Positions 35,951 through 47,200 are shown, counted from the first letter of the stretch. The stretch is DNA of 64,000 bases from Pseudanabaena yagii GIHE-NHR1 (GCF_012863495.1 NZ_JAAVJL010000001.1:2909501-2973500); one strand, 5' to 3'. Made by a program: numbers and translations. The notes: a model not told the origin generated them from the sequence alone.

Positions 35951-37783
35951 CTACAGGTTATTTTGATGGACAACACGGGCATCAAGACCAATTTCCGATC
36001 GCATAATTGTTTTTAAAACTTCAGCGCGATTGCGATCGGGATAGCCCTGCACCATAATGATATTCCCAAATCGCGAAGGAATAATTTTGGCGGTAGGGAC
36101 AGCGCTCTGCACTCGACTAAGCACATCACTATCTGCCGATGGAATCACCACCAAATAGGGAAATGCTTCACGGGCTGGGGGTGGGACGAGCGCTGCAACC
36201 TTAGCATTGTAAGGAACAGGACTAGGTTGAATATAGGTTGCGTAATTACTAGTATTGTTTGGGATTGAGGGCGTAGTTTGTGGGGTAGTGGGAATAAACT
36301 TAGATTGCGTTGGCGTAACAGGTGTTGGGGGGATGACAGGAACAGGATCGCGATCAATCAGAATATCGTTATTGATATTTTGAGAAGGTCGGATAGGAGT
36401 TGTTTTGGGTTTGGAATTGGGTGGTACAGAGGATAGCTGAGTAGGTGTTCCATTTGGCACGAATTTACTTGAGGAGATCGGCTGAGGGACATCGGGCAAA
36501 GGCTCAATTAGGGTGCTGTTATTAGAAGGTGGTAAAGCCTTGGGCGGAGACGCGGGTGGCGTAAAACGAGTCTGTGGCGATCGCGTAATTTCTACGCTAT
36601 CAACGGTGTTAGGAATAGTATTTGTAGAGGAATTTACAGGCGGATTGTTCGGAACAGGTGATCTCAAATTTGGAGATATTTTTGGCGATATTGATGGTAC
36701 AGGATTACTCGCAATCTGTGGTGCGGGAGTCGTTGGTGATTCTCCAACAAACGCAATATCGCCTGCAATTTTTTTTGGATCGAGTGTATTCCCTACCGCA
36801 ACTTGAGTCACTCCTGAATTGTTGTTTAGGTCTTTGCCTAGATTATTCCGAAAGGTATTCTTCCCTAAGTTAGTTGAAGTACCGAGATCAGGAGTGGGAT
36901 AGCCCTTGCGATCCCTGAGAATTACCACTCCATTGCGTTGATTATCGGCAATCAGGTTATTGCGTAATGTAGGTGCGGACAGATTAGAAATCACAATGCC
37001 ATCCACATTATTGAGAATATTGTTATCACTGACATTAACGCTTGACTTTTGCCCGATCGCTAAGCCAAACCCCGTACTCTCAAAAATATTATTGCGAATC
37101 TCTCCTGTACTACTGCCTACCGCCGAGAGTCCATTCGCACCATTTTTTCTAAACACATTTTCAGTAACGATCGCATTTGCCGTTCCTGTCAGAAATAGCC
37201 CCTCGCGATCGCTATTGATAAATGTATTATTGGCGATCGCTACTCGTTTACCAGATTCCACCCAAACTGCTGTCCCTCTCGTATTCGGATTAGTAATAGT
37301 CAGTCCTTCAATTCTGACATCATCATTCGCCAGCACTGTAATATTTTGACTAGCAAAGGAGGGGCTAATAAACTTGCCACTACCTTGAATAAAGGTATTT
37401 ACCCCTCTCACTGTCGGTTCTCCTCGGAGCGTTACGCCCGTAGGCAGTTTAATCGGAAATACTTCTCCTGTCGCAGCACTATAGACTCCCTGTTGCAATT
37501 GAATTACCGTGCCAGCAGCAGGTTTAGTTGCAAGGGCAGCCGTAATCGATGGATAGGGATTATTCGGGGAGCCATCACCATTAGCACGCGGGGCAACATA
37601 AATTAGTGTTGCCGTTTGGGGCAAGCTATTATCTGTTTGGCTAATTTTCCAACTCTGATCCTGTATTGGTAGCGGCTCTGGTCGCGCCAACATCGGAGGC
37701 GCGATCGCTAAAATCGTCATGCTTGTGGCGATCGCACTGAAGAAACTAGGCTTGCACCGCATACAGGAGATCCTCTTAACCAA
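35951..37783 (-). CDS. Exported right-handed beta-helix protein with DUF1565 domain
   Basis: 610 residues. Signal peptide (1-33, ending MLARPEP). A DUF1565-type start (IYVAPRANGDGSPNNPYPSI) leads into right-handed beta-helix repeats (about 130-330) with turns such as GLTITNPNTRGTAVWV, NNTFINSDREGLFL, ENVFRKNGANGL and NNIFESTGFGL. A long Pro/Thr/Ser/Asn linker (about 345-535) follows, then an approximately 70-residue SPOR-like end (YLVVIPSADSDVLSRV, GNIIMVQGYPDRNRAEVL). It may bind or modify a cell-wall polysaccharide; enzymatic activity is not evident. Confidence 0.8.
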   Translation of the reverse strand: MVKRISCMRCKPSFFSAIATSMTILAIAPPMLARPEPLPIQDQSWKISQTDNSLPQTATLIYVAPRANGDGSPNNPYPSITAALATKPAAGTVIQLQQGVYSAATGEVFPIKLPTGVTLRGEPTVRGVNTFIQGSGKFISPSFASQNITVLANDDVRIEGLTITNPNTRGTAVWVESGKRVAIANNTFINSDREGLFLTGTANAIVTENVFRKNGANGLSAVGSSTGEIRNNIFESTGFGLAIGQKSSVNVSDNNILNNVDGIVISNLSAPTLRNNLIADNQRNGVVILRDRKGYPTPDLGTSTNLGKNTFRNNLGKDLNNNSGVTQVAVGNTLDPKKIAGDIAFVGESPTTPAPQIASNPVPSISPKISPNLRSPVPNNPPVNSSTNTIPNTVDSVEITRSPQTRFTPPASPPKALPPSNNSTLIEPLPDVPQPISSSKFVPNGTPTQLSSVPPNSKPKTTPIRPSQNINNDILIDRDPVPVIPPTPVTPTQSKFIPTTPQTTPSIPNNTSNYATYIQPSPVPYNAKVAALVPPPAREAFPYLVVIPSADSDVLSRVQSAVPTAKIIPSRFGNIIMVQGYPDRNRAEVLKTIMRSEIGLDARVVHQNNL

Positions 37784-37864
37784 CGGACAAAATGCACATT
37801 ACAAGTGTGTGATTATGCCAATCAAAATACACGAAAAACCTGCCACTTGCAAAGATAGTAGGAT

Positions 37865-39577
37865 TTAAAGATTAGAATCAATCTTCCAAATGGCTGTGGC
37901 AACCTTGGCAAATTGGGTTTGTCTTGCTGATATTTTTGCCTCATTCCATTGATCGTAATGTTCGGGAATAGCTGAGGTAATTTTGAAGCAACTTGTCTTA
38001 AATGTCTCAATTTTTTCTGAGTAACCCTCATTACCAATCTTCCGATTAGCCTTCCTCTCGATCGGGGTCATATTCCCGATACGATAAATAAATTTATCTT
38101 GATTTTGTTCTTCGATATATGACCAAGCTTCGGAAGGATTTTCGGGGAGTATATGCTCCAAATTATATGTATCGCTTTCAAAGTCAAATCCCTGACCTGA
38201 AATTTGCTTTTCAATTTGGAACAGGATATATCGAACAATTTTCTTATTGCGTGAGTTGGTGGTTTTGAGTTCCTTATCTGCAAAGGCAGCTTTAAACACT
38301 TTATCGTCAGGATAGATCTCTTGGAGTTCCCCTAAAATTTCTGGCAAGTTTTTAAGTGTCTGGTCATCGATCTTGTAAGCAACCATGTTGTAGACTCTCT
38401 CCTGCTCTTGGGTTTGGAGATTACAGATCACGTTATAGCGAAAGGAGATAACCGCGATCGCCTGAAGTAGCTGCGTAAATACAGCCCGTTGACTATCGGC
38501 AAATTGGCGATAACCAGCCATTAGCATTGACATTGGCTGACGTACATTAAACATCAACAGTTGCTCTAGCGCTTTTCTTTCCTCTGGTTGCCAGATTGAC
38601 TCATGGGGATTCCGTAGCGCCGCATAGATTGACGCTGAGCGATCGAGTTCTCTCAGTAAACTAAAGGCTTGCTCCTTGGTGACAACATGACGACGAATGG
38701 TTTTAAACAGATCCGCTTTACGCACCAATCGATGACAACTGTTCCAATACACACGCAAAAAGTCGGGAAAGCTTTCGCTGCCCAGTTCCTCTACAATTCT
38801 CTGCCAACGTTCTTCTAGTGCTTTTAGTTCAGCTTCATGGGTATTACTTGCAGCAATAATCGAGAAAAGATAATTTTTGAGTAGATCGGTTGAGGACAGT
38901 CTGACTCCGCGAGCATTTAGAGTCTCAAATACTTTGAAAGCATTTAGCTCATCGGTAACGGAGATAGTTGTGAAAAAAAGTTTGTCAACAATCGTGTCCA
39001 CAAAGATCGCTACATTTTCACCGCTTTGTTGACTATGGGCAGCAACTTTGTCGCGAAACCAATTGAATGCTTTCCGAAGTTGATGCTCTGAAGCATTCAA
39101 TCCACGCACAGGCATGGCGACAAGCGGTACTAGATAGGTCTGATAAAAACGATTGTTATGACGGTTTAGTTCTAGTTTGGAACGCGGTACGAGTGATACA
39201 GGATCAACATAACCGATGTAACTATTTTGGAGGTTTTCTTTACGTCTTTGATTTTTTTCAGGCTCGATCGCTAGGTTAACCAATTTTTGCAAATGATCGA
39301 GAGCTGCGAGAATAAGAATGCTAATTGTGGTTAAGCGCTGTTGCCCATCGATGATGTCAAATTGCTTATTATTAGAGGATTGCAGCACTAGATAGCCCAT
39401 GTAATGAGCTGTTTCGCCATCTTCGGCAAATAGTCCGAGAATGTCTTGCCACAGGTCATCCCATTCTTCGTCTGTCCAAGAGTAATCGCGCTGAAATGGG
39501 GGCACACGATAGAGTAAGCCATTACCTAATAACTGACGCAAGGTTTGATTGGATGTATTAAAGTTCATTGCCGACAT
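37865..39577 (-). CDS. GmrSD-like DUF262/DUF1524 nuclease
   Basis: 570 residues, single-chain GmrS-GmrD arrangement. The N-terminal DUF262 (ParB/sulfiredoxin-like NTPase) has VPPFQRDYSWTDEEWDDLW and DIIDGQQRLTTISIL (the DGQQR motif). The C-terminal DUF1524 His-Me finger nuclease has YNLEHILPENP, GNMTPIERKANRKIGN and KIETFKTS. In characterised members (GmrSD, BrxU, SspE) such proteins restrict modified phage DNA. No methyltransferase, phosphorothioation or BREX genes accompany it. It is probably a stand-alone type IV defence enzyme. Confidence 0.88.
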   Translation of the reverse strand: MSAMNFNTSNQTLRQLLGNGLLYRVPPFQRDYSWTDEEWDDLWQDILGLFAEDGETAHYMGYLVLQSSNNKQFDIIDGQQRLTTISILILAALDHLQKLVNLAIEPEKNQRRKENLQNSYIGYVDPVSLVPRSKLELNRHNNRFYQTYLVPLVAMPVRGLNASEHQLRKAFNWFRDKVAAHSQQSGENVAIFVDTIVDKLFFTTISVTDELNAFKVFETLNARGVRLSSTDLLKNYLFSIIAASNTHEAELKALEERWQRIVEELGSESFPDFLRVYWNSCHRLVRKADLFKTIRRHVVTKEQAFSLLRELDRSASIYAALRNPHESIWQPEERKALEQLLMFNVRQPMSMLMAGYRQFADSQRAVFTQLLQAIAVISFRYNVICNLQTQEQERVYNMVAYKIDDQTLKNLPEILGELQEIYPDDKVFKAAFADKELKTTNSRNKKIVRYILFQIEKQISGQGFDFESDTYNLEHILPENPSEAWSYIEEQNQDKFIYRIGNMTPIERKANRKIGNEGYSEKIETFKTSCFKITSAIPEHYDQWNEAKISARQTQFAKVATAIWKIDSNL

Positions 39578-39724
39578 ATATCAATCCTCGATCGCTTCAG
39601 TTCTTGTCAGCGTCTTTAGGGATGCGCTAAATTCAACAGTTTATTTTCATTTTATACGAAGCTCAGTGAGGCGATTGTTACTCAAGCCTTGGGCTTGCCT
39701 GCTCTGCTGTTTGGGGAGCAATTA

Positions 39725-40048
39725 CTAACCATACCAACGCTGAGCTAAATCATCTAATTGCTCCAAAATAGTAATAAGTTCCTTTGCCTTTTCTGTTAAT
39801 CCATAGGTTACTTGGGGTGGAACCGTGGGCTCGTAGTGACGATATAAAATCTCTTCCTGTTCTAACATCCGCAGGCGTTCGGTTAGCATCTTTGTGGAGA
39901 TGCCTGCGATTTTGCGTTTCAAGGCTCCAAACCTTGTTGGTCCCGAATTTGAGAGCACCCACAAAATATACATAGTCCAAGGACCTGACAATAAGTTCGT
40001 CAAAGTACTCACGGGACAAGGATTAAGTTCTCGCGATCGCTGCACCAT
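39725..40048 (-). CDS. HxlR-family transcriptional regulator
   Basis: 107 residues, a winged helix-turn-helix of the HxlR/YodB/QorR family: PCPVSTLTNLLSGPWTMYILWVL, RFGALKRKIAGISTKMLTERLRMLE and VTYGLTEKAKEL. An N-terminal Cys (Cys11 in NPCPV) occupies the place of the redox-sensing Cys in YodB and QorR. It is transcribed divergently from a flavodoxin-like reductase, the usual arrangement for quinone- or oxidant-responsive control of a reductase. Confidence 0.9.
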   Translation of the reverse strand: MVQRSRELNPCPVSTLTNLLSGPWTMYILWVLSNSGPTRFGALKRKIAGISTKMLTERLRMLEQEEILYRHYEPTVPPQVTYGLTEKAKELITILEQLDDLAQRWYG

Positions 40049-40162
40049 GACTAGTTACCTGAAAGTGCCTATTAGTTACGAAAGAGTACCTACTTTACTT
40101 TCGTAGGTAGTTACTTTTAGTATCTAAATCATAACCCACATAAACAACTCACAGAGGTTGCT
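40049..40162. promoter_or_regulatory. Divergent promoter region with HxlR-type operator
   Basis: TACCTAC (40087-40093) and GTAGGTA (40103-40109) form an inverted repeat with a 9-nt spacer, overlapped by a second one, ACGAAAG...CTTTCGT. Three TAGTTAC words surround them. These lie between the two divergent starts and are good candidates for binding by the adjacent HxlR protein. Confidence 0.6.
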
Positions 40163-40771
40163 ATGACAACGATCGCCATTGTTTATTTTTCTGGTTCTGG
40201 TCACACTCACTTAACCGCCGAAGCGATCGCTGAGGGAGTTCGCAAAGTTGGTAATCAAGTGGACTTGCTTCGCATTACTGGAGAGCAAATTACCAATGGA
40301 CGCTGGAAAAATGACGAGATTATGGCAAAACTTGATCGTGCCGATGCGATCATCTTTGGTTCCCCAACCTACATGGGCGGAGTCGCTGCTCAATTCAAAG
40401 CATTTCTAGATGCAGCAAGCTCTGCTTGGTTTACTCAACAATGGAAAGATAAAATCGCTGCGGGATTTACCCACTCTAGTTCGCTCAGTGGCGATAAGCA
40501 GGGAACTCTGATGTATCTATCAATCTATGCAGCACAGCATGGCATGGTATGGGTAAGTGCAGGTGAGTTGCCTAGTCATTACCAAGGCAAAACCGATGGA
40601 GTCAATCGCTTAGGCTCTTTCCTTGGCATTATGGGGCAAACCCCTATGAATATGTCTGGAGGAAATCCAGTTCTAGACTCAGGCGATCGCCTAACCGCAG
40701 AATATTTCGGGCAACGCATTGCTCAAGCTACCAAGCGTTGGCATCTCGAAAAAGTGGCGATCGCCGCTTAA
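40163..40771 (+). CDS. Flavodoxin-fold NAD(P)H:quinone oxidoreductase-like protein
   Basis: 202 residues of the WrbA/flavodoxin family. The FMN phosphate loop is IVYFSGSGHTHLTAEAIAEG (residues 5-24), and the second FMN loop is IIFGSPTYMGGVAAQFKAFLD. A third segment is GFTHSSSLSGDKQGTL. It likely reduces quinones by two electrons with an NAD(P)H donor, avoiding semiquinones. It is divergent from the HxlR gene and is presumably induced by the compounds that gene senses. Confidence 0.88.
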   Translation: MTTIAIVYFSGSGHTHLTAEAIAEGVRKVGNQVDLLRITGEQITNGRWKNDEIMAKLDRADAIIFGSPTYMGGVAAQFKAFLDAASSAWFTQQWKDKIAAGFTHSSSLSGDKQGTLMYLSIYAAQHGMVWVSAGELPSHYQGKTDGVNRLGSFLGIMGQTPMNMSGGNPVLDSGDRLTAEYFGQRIAQATKRWHLEKVAIAA

Positions 40772-40829
40772 ATTAATTCCCAAGATAAATGCTAAAGAGG
40801 TGAACCAAATTTAGCAATCTAACTGCATT

Positions 40830-41861
40830 TTATACAAAGCTCAGCGATCGCTCTCCCGCGATGACTTCACCGATGCGATTGGTGGTAAATCCTTGATCTT
40901 GAAAATAGGCGATCGCCTGATCTGCTTTTTGGGGATCAATGACTACCGCCATACCAATACCCATATTAAAGGTATTGAACATATCCGATTCTGGAACTTC
41001 CCCTTGTGCTTGTAACCATTGGAATAGTGGCGGAATTTGCCAGCTATTGCGAGTAATCTGCACAGCTTGACCTTCTCCGAGGCAACGGGGCAAGTTTTCG
41101 GGTAAGCCGCCACCTGTGATGTGAGCAAGCCCATGAATCCCTAAATCAGCTTTGAGGGCAGCCAAAACGGGTTTGACGTAAATCTGGGTCGGTGTGAGAA
41201 ATACTTCGGCGAGGGTTGAGTCTGCGGTTTCGGGAGAAATAGCTAACTTCGCGCCCCAACTGTAACCTTTAGTTTCGATGATCTTACGGACAAGGCTGTA
41301 ACCATTGCTATGGATGCCCGAACTGGCTAGACCGATGACCACATCACCGATATTCACCTGTGTGCCATTGAGCATTTCTGATTTTTCAGCGATCGCCACA
41401 CAAAAACCTGCTGCGTCATATTCGCCCACGCCATAAAATCCGGGCATTTCCGCAGTTTCGCCACCAAGTAAGGCACAACCTGCCATCTGGCAACCATCAG
41501 CGATCCCCTTCACCACCTCAGCAAGTTGATCGGGTTCGAGCTTGCCTGTAGCTAAATAATCTAGGAAAAATAATGGCTCGGCTCCAGAGGTCAGCACATC
41601 GTTCACGCACATGGCTACTAAGTCAATCCCAATGGTGTCGTGCTTATTAGCAGCTTGAGCAATTTTGAGCTTTGTACCTACACCGTCCGTACCTGAAACC
41701 AGAACGGGTTGCCGATAGCCAGCAGGAATTTCAAAACAGCCGCCAAAACCACCGAGATCGCCTAATACACCTGCACGATGGGTTCTTGCCACTGAATCCC
41801 GAATTTTTTCCACGAAGGTGCGACCTGCTTCAATATCTACACCCGCCTGACGATAATCCAA
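40830..41861 (-). CDS. purM: Phosphoribosylformylglycinamidine cyclo-ligase
   Basis: 343 residues from the preferred TTG at 41861. It converts FGAM and ATP to AIR in purine synthesis. Motifs: GVDIEAG at the start, [42 protein letters not shown], and [13 protein letters not shown]. The frame is open upstream to another TTG (41900), giving 356 residues. I prefer 41861 because PurM proteins begin close to (M)[12 protein letters not shown] and a GGGAG/AGAGG Shine-Dalgarno lies just upstream. It follows proC closely on the same strand. Confidence 0.95.
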   Translation of the reverse strand: MDYRQAGVDIEAGRTFVEKIRDSVARTHRAGVLGDLGGFGGCFEIPAGYRQPVLVSGTDGVGTKLKIAQAANKHDTIGIDLVAMCVNDVLTSGAEPLFFLDYLATGKLEPDQLAEVVKGIADGCQMAGCALLGGETAEMPGFYGVGEYDAAGFCVAIAEKSEMLNGTQVNIGDVVIGLASSGIHSNGYSLVRKIIETKGYSWGAKLAISPETADSTLAEVFLTPTQIYVKPVLAALKADLGIHGLAHITGGGLPENLPRCLGEGQAVQITRNSWQIPPLFQWLQAQGEVPESDMFNTFNMGIGMAVVIDPQKADQAIAYFQDQGFTTNRIGEVIAGERSLSFV

Positions 41862-41920
41862 AACCTCTAACTCCCAAATTTCACGACCAAGCCATTGCAA
41901 CGCAATGGCTTAAAAAACTA

Positions 41921-42715
41921 CTATTTGCCTAACTCATCAGCACGACGAGTTGCCGCAAGTACGGCTTCTATCATAGCGGAACGCAAGCCCGCTTTTTCTA
42001 ACTGGGCGATCGCCGCAATCGTCGTACCCGCAGGACTCGTCACTTGATCCTTTAACTGCGCGGGATGGAGCTTTGTTTCGGTAATTAATTGGGCAGTCCC
42101 TAAAACGGTTTGGGTCGCGAGTTGCAGCGCGATCGCTCTGGGCAAGCCTGCGGCAACTCCACCGTCTGCCATAGCTTCAATCATTACTGCTACATAGGCA
42201 GGCCCTGAACCTGATAGTCCAGTTACAGCATTCATCAGCGATTCGGCAACTTCTACCACCGTGCCAACCGCACTAAAAATCTTTCGGGCTAACCCTAGAT
42301 GCTCACTTGTCGCCAAGGCGTTTGCCGCGATCGCAGTTACTCCTGCACCTACCTGCGCGGGTGTATTTGGCATTGCTCGGATAATTGCCTTAGAGGGAAA
42401 CATCGCCTCTAACTGAGCCAAAGTTACACCAGCTAAAATTGACACAACACAAGGTGCAGGAGAATCAGCTAGACCAATCGCCGCCGCGTTTAACGACTGA
42501 GGCTTTACTGCTAAAAGCATTATCTCTGCTTCGGCAGCCACTAAATTATTTGGCGTAACCTGCACGCCATATTTTTTAGCAAGGAGATCGCGACGCTCTG
42601 GCATCGGATCACTAACGCATATATCGGATGGTAAGTAAGCATTACTGGCAATCAGACGAGACAAAATTGCCTCACCCATCACGCCGCCACCGACAAGACC
42701 AAGTTGAAATTTCAA
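41921..42715 (-). CDS. proC: Pyrroline-5-carboxylate reductase
   Basis: 264 residues, full length. It reduces P5C to proline with NAD(P)H. The nucleotide-binding motif is LGLVGGGVMGEAILSRL at the N-terminus; the C-terminal signature runs MNAVTGLSGSGPAYVAVMIEAMADGGVAAGLPR, with DQVTSPAGTTIAAI near the end. It lies between sepF and purM, the sepF-proC order being common in cyanobacteria and Gram-positive bacteria. Confidence 0.96.
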   Translation of the reverse strand: MKFQLGLVGGGVMGEAILSRLIASNAYLPSDICVSDPMPERRDLLAKKYGVQVTPNNLVAAEAEIMLLAVKPQSLNAAAIGLADSPAPCVVSILAGVTLAQLEAMFPSKAIIRAMPNTPAQVGAGVTAIAANALATSEHLGLARKIFSAVGTVVEVAESLMNAVTGLSGSGPAYVAVMIEAMADGGVAAGLPRAIALQLATQTVLGTAQLITETKLHPAQLKDQVTSPAGTTIAAIAQLEKAGLRSAMIEAVLAATRRADELGK

Positions 42716-42737
42716 GAATCCACCAATAACTAACTAC

Positions 42738-42790
42738 AAACCAACAAGGTAGATGTAGCGCTAAGCGCCGCATCTACCCTATTGGTGTTT
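42738..42790. repeat. Imperfect palindrome between sepF and proC
   Basis: AAACCAACAAGGTAGATGTA.. (42738-42761), loop TAA, right arm 42765-42790. The central GGTAGATG/CATCTACC and GCGC/GCGC pair perfectly, with outer mismatches. It has the AAACC start of the long palindrome family and may attenuate or terminate between the two genes. Confidence 0.65.
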
Positions 42791-42832
42791 GATTGTTTTT
42801 AATCATAACGGCGATTGTTGTAATTAAGTTAA

Positions 42833-43420
42833 TTATTGAGCGAAACGGCTCACAGGTGCTTCAGCAGACCATGCAGGAGCAGGTGCAGCAGTTTGACGTG
42901 CTACACGAGGTTGAGACATAGGAGATTCGTTTAATACGGAAGACTGTGAAGTAACCTGAACGCAGGAAGGTGCAAAGAGGAAAATGCTATCGCCAATACG
43001 CTCTTGATGACCATCGAGGGCATAGGTTCCGCCTGCTACGAAGTCAACAGCACGCTGTGCTTGATCGGGGTCCATCATGGTGAGGTTCAGTACAACTGAT
43101 TTACGCTCACGTAATGCTTGGATCGCTTGAGGCATTTCTTCAAAGCTGCGAGGCTCCATAACCATTACTTGGGACAGACCATTTGCTGCACCAGGCATAC
43201 CAATTACATTGCTCATACCGTCAGAAGTAGCTCTTAATGTTGTAGGACGTTCACGGGTGCGGCGAGTTTGTGGCTCTTCTGGCTCTGGGGCTGCGATCGC
43301 ACCATTTTCTTCTTGGTACAAACCTTGGTATTCATTGCTAGATGCTTCATCGTACTCATATTCGTACTCTTGAGCTTCATTCAAACCAACAAAATCCTTG
43401 AGCTTTGTAAAAATTCCCAT
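42833..43420 (-). CDS. sepF: Cell division protein SepF
   Basis: 195 residues. SepF binds FtsZ and links it to the membrane. It has an N-terminal amphipathic membrane-targeting segment ([13 protein letters not shown]) and an acidic Tyr/Glu-rich linker. The conserved core (about 85-170) has [30 protein letters not shown] and [41 protein letters not shown] Shine-Dalgarno precedes the ATG. In cyanobacteria it is also known as Cdv2. Confidence 0.95.
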   Translation of the reverse strand: MGIFTKLKDFVGLNEAQEYEYEYDEASSNEYQGLYQEENGAIAAPEPEEPQTRRTRERPTTLRATSDGMSNVIGMPGAANGLSQVMVMEPRSFEEMPQAIQALRERKSVVLNLTMMDPDQAQRAVDFVAGGTYALDGHQERIGDSIFLFAPSCVQVTSQSSVLNESPMSQPRVARQTAAPAPAWSAEAPVSRFAQ

Positions 43421-44294
43421 CGTAATTAACTCCTAGTGTTTGCTCCTCAGTTTTGGTTCGGAAACCGAAACATCATACTTCTAGACTAGATGAGGAGTGC
43501 AATCTATCTATTTAAAGCAATCTCATCAAGCAAAGAGTTGCTTTGTCTAGGTATGTTGGATTGTTTTTACTGTCTAAAACAGTATTGACAAAATGTTTAC
43601 CCGCAAACTTTAACCGATAACAGGGAAAAAAGATAGATAAACTTGTTAAATTTTTCAAATACGACAAAATACGACTTTTCGTTCATAAAGCCTTGTTGTA
43701 TATAGGACTTAACTACTTCAGTAAAGTGTTTACCTATGAAGATATCCTTTTAATACTTAACAAGTTTTTAATAATTGGGTAAACCTAGTTACTAATCAAG
43801 GATTCACGCAATTAAAATGGTTCGCATTAAGAGTGTCTATGTGAGTCTAAATGATGATAATAGGAGGATATGACATCACGATTTAGGTTGGCTCAAATAG
43901 GCAAACTTTGAGAGTCATTTGTATTAATCGTCGCAAAAGATTAAAAACATAACATAGAATTGTCTAGCAATTTTGGCTTAGAACTAAACATAATTGCTAA
44001 CTTTATGCTGTTATAAGTTTAGGTTGTCTGCTAAGTGTTCTAGGCTACAAAAACTACTGTAATTTAATGTTTTATTAGAAGATTTTCAAACTTACTGATG
44101 TAGAAATTTGACTTAACCCTCATGAATGTAAACATATTAACGATTAAATATTGATAGTGATTGTTTAGTTCAGAACGCTAAAACTTATAACAGGTTTGGG
44201 GATATATGGCAAGCATAAATTTTAAATATAGATAGATTTCTGGGTTTGTGGAAGTGCACTCCTTCGGGGTGTGCTTCCACAAACCATACGATTC
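43421..44294. other. Long AT-rich spacer upstream of sepF
   Basis: 874 bp with no convincing ORF. The part near 43421-43700 should hold the sepF promoter. At its far end a palindrome (44243-44285) serves the downstream kinase gene. I see no other repeat or RNA signature. Confidence 0.45.
44243..44285. repeat. 20-bp palindrome with TTC loop
   Basis: GGTTTGTGGAAGTGCACTCC (44243-44262), loop TTC, right arm 44266-44285 with two mismatches. The arms are almost the same as those at 55365-55409. It lies 10 bp past the stop of the hybrid kinase and can act as terminator. Confidence 0.8.
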
Positions 44295-47200
44295 TTAGGG
44301 AGGAGCTAGTAGTTCGGCAATTTTGTTGGCGAGTTGCCTAAGTTTGATTGGTTTGCTGAGATATTCATTTGCGCCTGCTTCTAGACATCGGGTTTCATCG
44401 CCCTCCATTGCTAGGGCTGTTAAGGCAATGATCGGGATATCGGCAATTTCGGCATCGGCACGAATTAGGCGGGTTGCCTCTAGTCCGTCCATGATCGGCA
44501 TTTGAATATCCATGAGGATGATATCGGGCTTTTCAGATTTCGCAAGGGCGATCGCCTCTTCCCCATTTTTCGCGGTGATCAAGCGGTAATTGAGTGCAGT
44601 GAGGTAGATACTAAAGTTGGAGATATTAGCTTCATTGTCCTCGGCAAGTAAAATGAGCGGAGCGATCGCTTCTTCAGATTTGACTTCTAGGGATTCTAAC
44701 TTTGTGGATTCGGAGGGGGCAGGCGCAATCGGCTCAGACATTTCATAGGGCAAAGCAACTGTGAAGACACTGCCTTTGCCGATTTCGCTCTCAACCATGA
44801 CTTGACCGCCATGCAACTCCACGATTTGCTTGACTAGAGCGAGTCCTAGTCCAGTGCCTTCGTATTGACGATTGAGGCTGCTATCGATCTGGACAAAGGG
44901 TTGAAAGAGTTGTGATAAGTTTTTGGCGGCAATGCCAATGCCATTATCTACTACTTGAAAGACAATCATTGGAGCATTTTGGAGTTTCAATTGCTGGGGA
45001 ATGGTTGCCTCTCCTTGCCATGTATCACCGCTACCGACAGATACGAGCAGACTGACTTGCCCTTGTCTGGGAGTGAATTTGACGGCATTAGTGAGGAGAT
45101 TAATTAATACCTGCTTGATCCGACGCTCATCGATATTGATGCTGTTTATATACGGAGGAATATAGCTATTAATTTGGATATTCTTTTGTAATGCTTGCTG
45201 TTTGACGAAGACCAGACTGACATTACAGATATTTTGGACTGAGACTGATGCAATATCTAGTACCATCGTCCCTGATGAGATTTTTGATAGATCGAGAATA
45301 TCGTTAATTAGGGCTAGGAGGTGTTCGCCGCTTGACTCCACTATGCGAATCGCCTTTAATTGCTTTTCATTCAGTGAACCTAAAATCTGTTCTTGAAGAG
45401 ATTCTGAGAGTCCTAGGATCGAATTTAGCGGCGTGCGGAGTTCATGGCTCATGTTGGCGAGAAACTCATCCTTGAGCTTGGTGGCACGAAGGAGCTGGTC
45501 ATTGATTTCTTGCAGTTGCAGTTCCGTCTGCTTACGATCGCTAATATCGGTTAATGTGCCAATGTAGCCCGTAAAAACGCCATCTTGATCTACTTCAGGT
45601 ATAGCTTGGCAATAGTAATAGCAAGTTGTTCCATCTGATTTGATACATCTTCCTTCACCTTGGTAATGTGCCTGTTGCTCGATCGCTTGAATCCATTGTT
45701 GATGGATCTGTTCGCGATCATCGGGATGAATGGTCTGAAGCCATCCATAGCCTAGAGCCATACTGGGTTCTTGTCCTGTAATTTGAGACCAAAACCCATT
45801 GACGTAGGTGCATTCGTTATTTGGATTAATTTGGAAAATCCCCACAGGAGCCGCCGACGCTAGACTCGCAAAACGTTTTTCGCTCTCTCTGAGACTTTCT
45901 TCGGCGAGTTTGCGATCGCTAATATCTTGTCTGACACTTAAAGTACCGATGGGTTGATCGTTGTCATCCTTAAGGACTGTCACCGATATGGATATTGGGA
46001 AGCGAGAGCCATCTTTACGGATATTGATCCACTCTTCATCAATCAAGCCTTGACTCGCCATAGATATTAACGCTTCAAACCCCACACCAATATCTTTGCC
46101 CAATATTTTTGATGCCTTGGTGATATTGTTGACGATCTCTTGAGGGTCGTGGAAAATTTCGGGTGTCACCTTTCCAACTACTTCTTCCTTGGTGTAGCCC
46201 AACATTTTTTCCGCACCAGCATTAAAAGTCTGAATGATGCCATTGAGGTCAGTGGAGATAATCGCGTAGTCTGTGCCATCGAGAATGGCGCGTTGCAGTT
46301 TATTGACTTGCCATAGTTCTTGGGTACGTTCTATGACTTTTGCTTCTAGAGATTGATTGAGCTGTAGCAGTTCTTGCTCTGCTCGTTTGCGATCGCTAAT
46401 ATTGCGAATGATCCACAACAGTTGAATCTGCTTGTTTGCAGGATTGATGTTTTTGGTGAGAATGATTTCCGCAGGAAAAGCCTTTCTCTGATAAGGGTTT
46501 AAGGTGATTTCCCAAGTTACGGCTGAATTGTCATTGGATAACATATAGCCGAGTTGGTTAAAGAAAATTTCTTGGTCGCGAGCGGCAACAAAGATCGCTA
46601 AAAATTTTTCTACAATATACTCACGGTTAACTCCGAGCAGATCTAAGATGACTTGATTTGCTTCTAAAATCCTGCCAACTGGATCTGTTACCAGATAACC
46701 ATCAGGAGCAAAGTTAAATAAATTTTGATAGCGAATCTGTTCGTACTCTAGTTGGCGTTGCTGATAGATCAGGTCTTCAGTGCTGACCCTCAGTTCTTCG
46801 ATCGTACATTCCAAGTCGCCACTTGTTTTTTCTAGGAGAGCATTGCGTTCTTCGATCTCTACTTGCTTGGTTAAGAGTAAAGCTTCGGCACGTTTGCGTT
46901 CTGCTAACTCAGTTTGGACTTGTTGATAGGTCAGTGCTTGCTGAATGCCGATCGCTAGCTGTACTGATAACTGCTGAAGCAACTGAATATCGGAATCTTG
47001 CCATATACGTGCAGTCGAACATTGATGCACAATCAGCAAACCCCACAAAATACGCTGGTCTGCGTTTGGCAATAGGATTGGGACAACGAGATTGGCGCGG
47101 ACTTGAAATCTTTCGAGCAGTTGCAAATGGCAATCGGTCAAATTTGCCTGATAAATATCATTGGCAACAAAGAACTTACCATCGCGATATGCGCCGCCTA

